Assembly: GCA_036555585.1 (NCBI GenBank)
Contig: DATBLE010000002.1
Coordinates: 1 to 64,000 of the forward strand
DNA: 64,000 nucleotides
Reading direction: 5' to 3'
Source of the DNA: DATBLE01 sp036555585
GTDB taxonomy: Bacteria; Actinomycetota; Thermoleophilia; Gaiellales; Gaiellaceae
Shown here: piece after piece, positions 58,527-64,000 of the stretch
Layout of the letters: the number at the start of each line of letters is the position of its first letter
How positions within the stretch are numbered: position 1 is the stretch's first letter
Notes under the pieces: generated by a model
The model's database searches: none
Seen by the model: only the letters and a program-made list of their open reading frames with translations
What the model was told of the DNA's origin: nothing
Translations under genes and position numbers: made by a program

Positions 58527-59546
58527 CTAGCCCGGCGGGGCGAGCACGCGTGAGACGAAGCCCTCGACGTCGATCCCGGCCCCGATCGGGACGCGCTCGT
58601 AGTCGGCGCCGGGCATCGCCCGGCGCACCACTTCGAGGTGCAGCGGCACGGTCTGCTCGACCGCATGGAAGGTCAGCGTGGGCACGCCGAGGAACGGCCC
58701 GAGGTAGGAGAAGCCTCCGTAGGTCGCGACCAGCCCCCGCGCACCGGCGATCAGCCGCGACTGCACGGCGAGGTTGTCCTGGGGCCGCAGGAGGCGCTCG
58801 ATCGAGTGGACCCGGCCGGTCGCCGCCTCCCACTCCTCGTGGTCGTCGACGAGCAGGCCGGTCGAGAGCAGGACGACGTCGATCCTCTCCGTCAGACGCT
58901 CGATCAGCCCGCGCAGGAAGGAGCGGGACTCGTCGGTCGCCGGCAGCACCTCGTTGAAGTACGCCTTCACGGCGACGTAGTCGGCGGGCACCCCGTGAGG
59001 ACGTTCCGGCTCGACCTCCAGGCGACGGTACTCGACCTGCGGCCACAGGGTGTCCAGCGGCTCGTCCCGGAACCACAGGCCCCGGAGCCGGGTGAACATC
59101 AGGCCCGGGTGGACGGCTGTGAGCTCGCCGAGGCGGTCGCGGGCGAGCGCGAGCAGCTCGCGGTCGAAGCGCTCGACGCGAAGCTGCTTCAGGTCGCCGG
59201 CCCGGCGGCGGCGGTCCTCGAGCCGCGGCAGGTACTCCTCGGGCGTCAGCAGGTCGAGCACGTCGAGCGTGTTCGACGCGAAGTCCCGGTACCAGAGGCC
59301 GGCCCCGCCACGCGTCATCACGGTCACCCGCTCCGGGTCGATCCCGTGCTCGTGCAGGAGCCGGCGCGCGAACGGGATCCAGTATTCGAGCTCGTAGCCG
59401 ATCTCCCCGAGGAACGGGCCGAGCAGCACCGGCGTCCCTTCACGTGCCGCACGGCGGAGGGCGCTCTCGGTGCGGCGGGCCGAGGTCCGCACCTCCGCCT
59501 CGCGGCGGGCCGCAGAGGCGATCTCCGGGATGGTCCGGGCCCTCAC
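58527..59546 (-). CDS. Stand-alone GPxLxExGxExxYW-domain protein, possible glycosyltransferase
   Basis: 339 residues from the chosen start. LLGPFLGEIGYELEYWIPFARRL (about 40-62) matches the opening of the extra domain fused to the SWDN proteins at 28218 and 34313. The late segment GLVATYGGFSYLGPFLGVPTL matches their SSG-GPYG region. The two Rossmann-like halves and the TYGG..SYLGPF..G.P pattern suggest a GT-B-type enzyme, but no family is assigned. The longest frame starts at ATG 59579. I prefer GTG 59546 because a TAACGT box ends 7 nt upstream, matching the leaderless pattern. Confidence 0.55.
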   Translation of the reverse strand: MRARTIPEIASAARREAEVRTSARRTESALRRAAREGTPVLLGPFLGEIGYELEYWIPFARRLLHEHGIDPERVTVMTRGGAGLWYRDFASNTLDVLDLLTPEEYLPRLEDRRRRAGDLKQLRVERFDRELLALARDRLGELTAVHPGLMFTRLRGLWFRDEPLDTLWPQVEYRRLEVEPERPHGVPADYVAVKAYFNEVLPATDESRSFLRGLIERLTERIDVVLLSTGLLVDDHEEWEAATGRVHSIERLLRPQDNLAVQSRLIAGARGLVATYGGFSYLGPFLGVPTLTFHAVEQTVPLHLEVVRRAMPGADYERVPIGAGIDVEGFVSRVLAPPG

Positions 59547-59553
59547 GGCCACG

Positions 59554-59559
59554 ACGTTA
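59554..59559 (-). promoter_or_regulatory. -10 box TAACGT, leaderless start predicted
   Basis: Minus-strand TAACGT ends 7 nt before the GTG at 59546; the same hexamer precedes the gene at 24055. The divergent plus-strand gene has TACGCT (59571-59576) 14 nt before its ATG. Confidence 0.4.
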
Positions 59560-59590
59560 GCCGACCCCGCTACGCTCATTGACCGGAGCG

Positions 59591-60964
59591 ATGCGCATCC
59601 TCGTCTTCACCAAGCTGCTCACCGTCGGGCGGTTCCTCGGCGTGGTCGACGAGCTCGCGTCCCGCGGCCACGACGTCGTGCTCGCCTTCGCGGAGCGCGA
59701 GCGTCAGCGTCCTCATCCCGAGGACCTGCTCTCGGCGCCTGCCTCGATCCGGTACTACGTCCCGTTCGCGGACGACGCACGCCGCCGGTCGCTCGATCTG
59801 TTGCAGCGGGCCCGGGACTACGCCTGGTATCTCGAGCCCGCTCACGAGGTCGCGTCGTTCAGCCGCCGGCGCGCGCTCGAGCGGCTCGTGCGGGCGGCGT
59901 CGGGCCACCGGCGAGGGGCCGACCCGTCGTGGCCGGACCCGGTCGTTGCGCTCGAGCCGGATCTCGTCGCCCGGCTCGGCGAGCTGCTCGACGAGCTCGA
60001 GCGGCAGGTTCCGGCCGATCCGGGCGTCGTCCGCTTCGTCGCCGAGCAGGAGCCGGACGTCGTGCTCGCGACCCCGTTGATCCGGCCGTGGATGCACCAG
60101 GCCGAAGCCGTCAAGGCGGCAGCCGTGCTGGGCATCCCGTCGGGCGCTCCGGTGTACAGCCTGGACACGCTCTCGAACAAGGGCTGCATGCACTGCCGCC
60201 CGGACCGGGTCTGGGCGTGGAACGAGATCCACCGCCGCGAGCTCGTCGAGCTCCACCGAATCGACCCGGATCACATCGAGGTCACCGGAGCGCCGCACTG
60301 GGACGGCTTCTTCGAGCTCGAGCCCTCGTGCTCGCGGGCCGAGCTGTGTGCCCGGTTCGGCTTCGATGCCGACCGGCCGATCGTGCTCTACCTCGGCTCG
60401 TCGAAGGCCTCGCGCGACGAGCCCGCGATCGTGACGCGATGGCTCGGAGCGGTGCGGACGAGCCGCGCCCTGCGCGATGCGAACGTGCTCGTCCGACCGC
60501 ATCCCGGAGAGCGGGACGCGGACCGGTGGACCGAGTGGGCAGCGCCGCCCGGTGCGGCGCTCAGCGAACGCGGGGCCAAGGCCGATCAGAGCCTCTACGA
60601 CGAGCTCCACCATGCCGACGTCGCGGTCGGGCTGAACACGAGCGCCCAGATCGAGGCGAGCATCCTCGGCAAGCCCGTGTACACGTTCGCCGGCGGCGAG
60701 CTCGCGCCGGGACAGGGTGGGTCGCTCCACTTCTACTACCTGCTCGAGGGGAGCGGCGGCGTCTACACCTACGCCGAGACGCTCGCCGAGCACGTTCGCC
60801 AGCTCGAGCGCGGGGTCGCCGGCGATTTCGACCGTGAGGCGATCCGGCGGTTCTGCGAGCTGATCGTCCGGCCGAGAGGGCTCGAGCGCCCGGTGGCCCC
60901 GATCGTCGCCGACGCGGTGCTGGCGCTCGCCGGCTCGCGCTCGCCCGTGCCCGTCGAGACGTGA
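59591..60964 (+). CDS. SWDN-family putative glycosyltransferase (divergent motif SLDTLSNKG)
   Basis: 457 residues. MRILVFTKLLTVGRFLGVVDEL at the N-terminus. The hallmark motif is changed to SLDTLSNKG (190-198): Trp is replaced by Leu and Asn by Thr. The other blocks are intact: WAWNEIHRRELVELH, TGAPHWDGFF, LYLGSS, RPHPGERDADRW and VGLNTSAQIEASILGKPVYTF. A TTG at 59579 is also open, but ATG 59591 matches paralogue starts. Overlaps the next gene by GTGA. Confidence 0.66.
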   Translation: MRILVFTKLLTVGRFLGVVDELASRGHDVVLAFAERERQRPHPEDLLSAPASIRYYVPFADDARRRSLDLLQRARDYAWYLEPAHEVASFSRRRALERLVRAASGHRRGADPSWPDPVVALEPDLVARLGELLDELERQVPADPGVVRFVAEQEPDVVLATPLIRPWMHQAEAVKAAAVLGIPSGAPVYSLDTLSNKGCMHCRPDRVWAWNEIHRRELVELHRIDPDHIEVTGAPHWDGFFELEPSCSRAELCARFGFDADRPIVLYLGSSKASRDEPAIVTRWLGAVRTSRALRDANVLVRPHPGERDADRWTEWAAPPGAALSERGAKADQSLYDELHHADVAVGLNTSAQIEASILGKPVYTFAGGELAPGQGGSLHFYYLLEGSGGVYTYAETLAEHVRQLERGVAGDFDREAIRRFCELIVRPRGLERPVAPIVADAVLALAGSRSPVPVET

Positions 60965-62316
60965 CCCGGATCCTCTTCTGCACGAGGCGGCGACATCATC
61001 GCCACTTCGTCCCGCTGCTCGACGAGCTCGGCCGGCGCGGCCACGAGATCGTGCTGGCGTTCCCGTCGCCGCAGAAGGTCCGCATCAAGGGCATCCTTCG
61101 GAATCGCCCGAACATCACCGCCCTCACGTACGACGAGGTCTCGGCGCCCCGGTTCGCCGACGCGGTCGCGCTCCTGCGCCACCTCCGTGACTACGGCTGG
61201 TACCTGTCTCCGGAGCAGGAGATCGCCACCTACAACCGGCACCGCGCGCTGGAGCAACTGCTCGAGACGGCCGGGGGCGGGACGATCGCGGCCGACCCCT
61301 CGTGGCCCGACCCGCCGGTGCAGGTCGACCAGAGCATGCGCCGGCGGCTCGACGCTGAGCTGGGCGGGCTCGACCTCGCGCTGCCGCCCGATCCAGGCGT
61401 CGTCGAGCTCGTGCACGGCCAGTCGCCGGACGTCGTGCTCGTCAGTCCGCTCGTGCTGCAGGGCTCCCACCAGACGGAGGTCGTGAAGGCCGCGAGGTCG
61501 CTCGGCGTCCCGAGCGGCTTCCTCGTGCACAGCTGGGACAACCTCTCGAACAAGGGGCGGGTACACGTCGCTCCGGACAAGGTCTACGTCTGGAACGACA
61601 TCCAGCGCCGCGAGGCGGTCGAGCTGCACGGGATCCCGGCCGAGAATGTCGTCGTCACCGGAGCGACGCACTGGGATCCCTTCTTCGAGCTCGCGCCGTC
61701 CTCGACGTTCGAGCAGTTCTGCGCCGGCCACGGCTTCGATCCGGCCGAGCCGATCGTGCTGTACCTCGGCTCGACGAAGAACATGTCCACCGACGAGCCG
61801 CTCCTCGTCGATCGCTGGCTCGCAGCGGTGCGCAGCGCACCAGGGCGGCTGGCCCGGGCGAACATCCTCGTCCGGCCGCATCCCAAGGAGGGGAGGCGCT
61901 GGCTCGGCTGGCGTCCGAGCGGCGAACGCGTCGCCGCGAGCAGCCCCGATGCCGCCGACAGCCAGGGCCTCTACGACGAGCTGCATCACGCGACCGCCGC
62001 GGTCGGGTTGAACACGAGCGCCCAGATCGAGGCGAGCATCCTCGGCACGCCGGTCTACTCGTTCTTCTCAGGCGACCTCACGCTCGGCCAGCGGGGATCG
62101 CTCCACTTCTACTACCTGCTCGAGGAGAACGGCGGCGCGGTCACGTACGCGCAGACGCTGCAGGAGCACCTCGGCCAGCTCGAGCGGGGGATCACGGGCG
62201 ACTTCGACCGCGAGCGGATCAGTCGCTTTTGCGAGGCGTTCGTGCGCCCGCGCGGCCTCGACCTGCCGGTGACGCCGATCCTCGCCGACGAGATCCTGGC
62301 CCTGGCCGGCCGCTAG
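60961..62316 (+). CDS. SWDN-family putative glycosyltransferase
   Basis: 451 residues. Basic N-terminus TRILFCTRRRHHRHFVPLLDEL, SWDNLSNKG at 191-199, VWNDIQRREAVELHG, TGATHWDPFF, LYLGSTKNM, RPHPKEGRRWLGW, VGLNTSAQIEASILGTPVYSFF. Closest to the preceding gene (both share DPSWPDP, SLHFYYLLE and FDRE.I.RFCE), so the two form a recent tandem pair. GTG start. Ends tail to tail with the transketolase through CTAG. Confidence 0.68.
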   Translation: MTRILFCTRRRHHRHFVPLLDELGRRGHEIVLAFPSPQKVRIKGILRNRPNITALTYDEVSAPRFADAVALLRHLRDYGWYLSPEQEIATYNRHRALEQLLETAGGGTIAADPSWPDPPVQVDQSMRRRLDAELGGLDLALPPDPGVVELVHGQSPDVVLVSPLVLQGSHQTEVVKAARSLGVPSGFLVHSWDNLSNKGRVHVAPDKVYVWNDIQRREAVELHGIPAENVVVTGATHWDPFFELAPSSTFEQFCAGHGFDPAEPIVLYLGSTKNMSTDEPLLVDRWLAAVRSAPGRLARANILVRPHPKEGRRWLGWRPSGERVAASSPDAADSQGLYDELHHATAAVGLNTSAQIEASILGTPVYSFFSGDLTLGQRGSLHFYYLLEENGGAVTYAQTLQEHLGQLERGITGDFDRERISRFCEAFVRPRGLDLPVTPILADEILALAGR

Positions 62317-64000
62317 ACGCGCGCGCCGAGGCGCCGCGTCACCTGTGCGGCGATCCCGTCTGCGTCCAGGCCGTGCGCGCGCAGCACCTCGTCGTTGCCG
62401 CCCGACTTCGGGATGCTGGTGACGCCGATCTTGTGCACGCGTGCCGCCGCCTCGGGCGCGTCGGCGGCGAGCGCGGCGAGCACCGCGTCGCCCTGGCCCC
62501 CGGTGACGTAGTGGTTGTCGAGCGTCACGATCGCCGCTCCGTTGGCGGCGTCGGCGAGCCAGACGCCGTCGACGTCCCGGAGCCAGGGCAGCGCGACGAG
62601 ACCGGCCTCGACACCGTCGCCGGCGAGCGCCTCGGCGGCGTGCCAGCCGGCCGCGACCATCACCGGGCCCGCGGCGACGAAGAGCACGTCGCCGGCCGAC
62701 CGCAGCATCGTGCCACGCCCCGGCGAAAGCTCCTCGATCGCAGGCGGCTCGAAGCCGAGCGCCCACGGGACGCTGACGAGGCGAAGGTAGGTCGGGCCGT
62801 GCGCGCGGTGGACGGCCCAGTCGACCGCAGCCCGCACCTCGTGCTCCGAGAACGGCTCGATCAGCGCCATCCCCGGTACGGCGCCGAGGGCCGAGATGTC
62901 GCGCACCGACTGGTGGGAGTGGCCGGGCCCGCCGGGAACGAGTCCCGCGAGCGAGCCGACGTAGATCACCTTCGAGCGCTCGGTGGCGTTGTTGTAGATC
63001 TGCTCGTTCGGCCGCGTCGAGAGGAAGCAGGCGAACGAGTGGCAGACGGGGATCAGCCCGGCCAGGGCCATCGCCCCCGCCTGCGAGACCATGTCCTGCT
63101 CCGCGATGCCGCACTCGAAGAAGCGCTCGGGGAAGCGCTCGCGGAAGCCGACCAGACCTGTGTCGAGCCGGAGGTCGGCGTCGAGGGCGACGAGGCGAGG
63201 CTCCTGCTCGGCGGCGGCGATCAGCGCCTCGCCGTACGTCGGAACCAGGCGCTGGCGCTCCTTCGGCGCCGAGCGGTGCTCCGGGGGCTCGGCCGGCACG
63301 AGGTGGATCGGCTCGGCTCCGGCCCGCGCGAGCCGCTCGTCGAGCCGCGACTGGATCTCGGCGAGGGCGCGCTCGTACTCGTCCTCCGTCGGCGCGCCGG
63401 AGTGGAAGCCGTAGAGCGCGGTGTCGGTCCGGGGCAAGTCGTGGGGCTCCATGAACGAGACGCCGGCGCCCTTGCGCGTGTTCGCGATCACGACCTGCGG
63501 CCGTTCCTCGTCCCCGAACGCGGCGAGCGTGTCGGCGAAGTCCCGCAGGTCGTGCCCGTCGCAGCTCGCCACCGCCCAGCCGAAGGCGCGAAACTTCTCC
63601 TCCAGCTCGCCGAGGTCGCTGACGTGCGATACCCAGGTGTCCGACTGCACCCGGTTGCGGTCGACGATCATCGTCACCTCGCTCAGCCTGCGGTTCGCCG
63701 TCGGCTGCAGCGACTCCCAGAGCTGCCCCTCCTGCAGCTCGCCGTCTCCGGTGAGGACGTAGACCCGACCCGAGCGGCCGAGCGCGCGGTCGGCGAGGAC
63801 GAAGCCGCGCGCCTTCGAGATGCCCATCCCGAGCGAGCCGGTGCTGGTCACGACCTGCGGTGTCGCGGCGACGTCGGGGTGCCCGGGGAGGCCGTCCAGC
63901 TTGCGGAGCTCGTGGATCAGCCCGAAGTCGAGCCGGCCGAGAGCTGTCAGCACCGCGTAGAGCCCGGGAACGTCGTGGCCCTTCGAGGAGAAGTAGCGGT
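62313..64000 (-). CDS. Transketolase (partial, N-terminus beyond the window)
   Basis: About 561 codons are visible and the frame continues past 64000. YFSSKGHDVPGLYAVL near the window edge, then the thiamine-diphosphate motif GDGELQEGQLWES...VDRNRVQSD, and in the second half VALDADLRLDTG, FFECGIAEQDMVSQAGAMAL and HSHQSVRDISALGAVPGM. Both halves are in one protein. It transfers a two-carbon ketol unit between sugar phosphates; in this setting it may supply an unusual sugar precursor instead of central carbon flux, but that is inference. Convergent with the SWDN gene at 60961. Confidence 0.85.
   Translation of the reverse strand, partial: RYFSSKGHDVPGLYAVLTALGRLDFGLIHELRKLDGLPGHPDVAATPQVVTSTGSLGMGISKARGFVLADRALGRSGRVYVLTGDGELQEGQLWESLQPTANRRLSEVTMIVDRNRVQSDTWVSHVSDLGELEEKFRAFGWAVASCDGHDLRDFADTLAAFGDEERPQVVIANTRKGAGVSFMEPHDLPRTDTALYGFHSGAPTEDEYERALAEIQSRLDERLARAGAEPIHLVPAEPPEHRSAPKERQRLVPTYGEALIAAAEQEPRLVALDADLRLDTGLVGFRERFPERFFECGIAEQDMVSQAGAMALAGLIPVCHSFACFLSTRPNEQIYNNATERSKVIYVGSLAGLVPGGPGHSHQSVRDISALGAVPGMALIEPFSEHEVRAAVDWAVHRAHGPTYLRLVSVPWALGFEPPAIEELSPGRGTMLRSAGDVLFVAAGPVMVAAGWHAAEALAGDGVEAGLVALPWLRDVDGVWLADAANGAAIVTLDNHYVTGGQGDAVLAALAADAPEAAARVHKIGVTSIPKSGGNDEVLRAHGLDADGIAAQVTRRLGARV

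Noticed and set aside
58516..58537. Hairpin CGCCGG...CCGGCG between convergent genes as a terminator
   Set aside because: Only 6 bp with a 10-nt loop in very GC-rich DNA; too weak to call.

Overview
The window is very GC-rich, has almost no gaps between genes, uses many GTG/TTG starts, and joins genes by 4-nt stop/start overlaps. Together with the protein families this suggests an actinobacterium, most likely class Thermoleophilia (Solirubrobacterales/Gaiellales). That placement is an inference; no rRNA or tRNA is present to test it. No phage, insertion sequence, CRISPR array or tRNA was seen. Almost the whole window encodes synthesis, modification and export of cell-surface polysaccharide.

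Layout. (1) 1-8.8 kb: a nucleotide-sugar epimerase and a GT4 transferase, then on the minus strand a secreted glycoside hydrolase and a UDP-glucuronate decarboxylase (UXS) interrupted by a 481-residue LAGLIDADG intein, then a large secreted protein and a small membrane protein. (2) 8.8-11.4 kb: a mixed stretch with a secreted HAD phosphatase, a cyclic-nucleotide-binding domain protein and two small membrane proteins. (3) 11.4-19.3 kb, minus strand: ATP-grasp, a PQQ-propeller lipoprotein, a secreted glucuronyl C5-epimerase-like protein, a polysaccharide deacetylase, a second PQQ-propeller protein, a Wzz-like chain-length regulator and a GT2. (4) 19.4-20.4 kb: an AbrB/VapC toxin-antitoxin pair and a 316-nt gene-free stretch with REP-like palindromes. 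(5) 20.4-24 kb, minus strand: GT4, GT2, methyltransferase and a PglC-type phosphoglycosyl transferase that would start glycan assembly on the lipid carrier. (6) 24-28.2 kb, plus strand: two GT4s, a capsule-synthesis-type protein and a HAD phosphatase. (7) 28.2-51.1 kb: the most distinctive part. A paralogous family of GT-B-like putative glycosyltransferases marked by an SWDN-L-[TS]-[NS]-K motif is expanded here and again at 59.6-62.3 kb, 12 genes with 13 domains in all. In this part the family is interleaved with two sulfotransferases, an FkbM methyltransferase, and an ABC-2 exporter whose ATPase partner has lost its key catalytic residues. (8) 51.1-57.7 kb, minus strand: a nonulosonic (sialic-type) acid operon with NeuC, NeuB and NeuA homologues, a GT32, a methyltransferase, a PhyH-like dioxygenase and a small nucleotidyltransferase. 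(9) 57.8-64 kb: another GT32, a stand-alone copy of an uncharacterised domain that is fused to some of the SWDN proteins, two more SWDN proteins and a transketolase that runs off the window.

How it fits together (inference): UDP-sugars and a CMP-nonulosonate are made in the cytoplasm. The PglC-like enzyme starts a lipid-linked chain, which the many GTs extend and which sulfotransferases and methyltransferases decorate. The chain is exported by the ABC-2 permease, limited in length by the Wzz-like protein, and trimmed or epimerised outside the cell. Genes at the head of transcription units often carry a TAnnnT box 6-9 nt before the start codon, which points to widespread leaderless transcription.

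Most striking points: the UXS intein, the SWDN-family expansion with its fused or stand-alone partner domain, the degenerate export ATPase, the co-occurrence of C5-epimerase and sulfotransferases, and the leaderless-promoter pattern.
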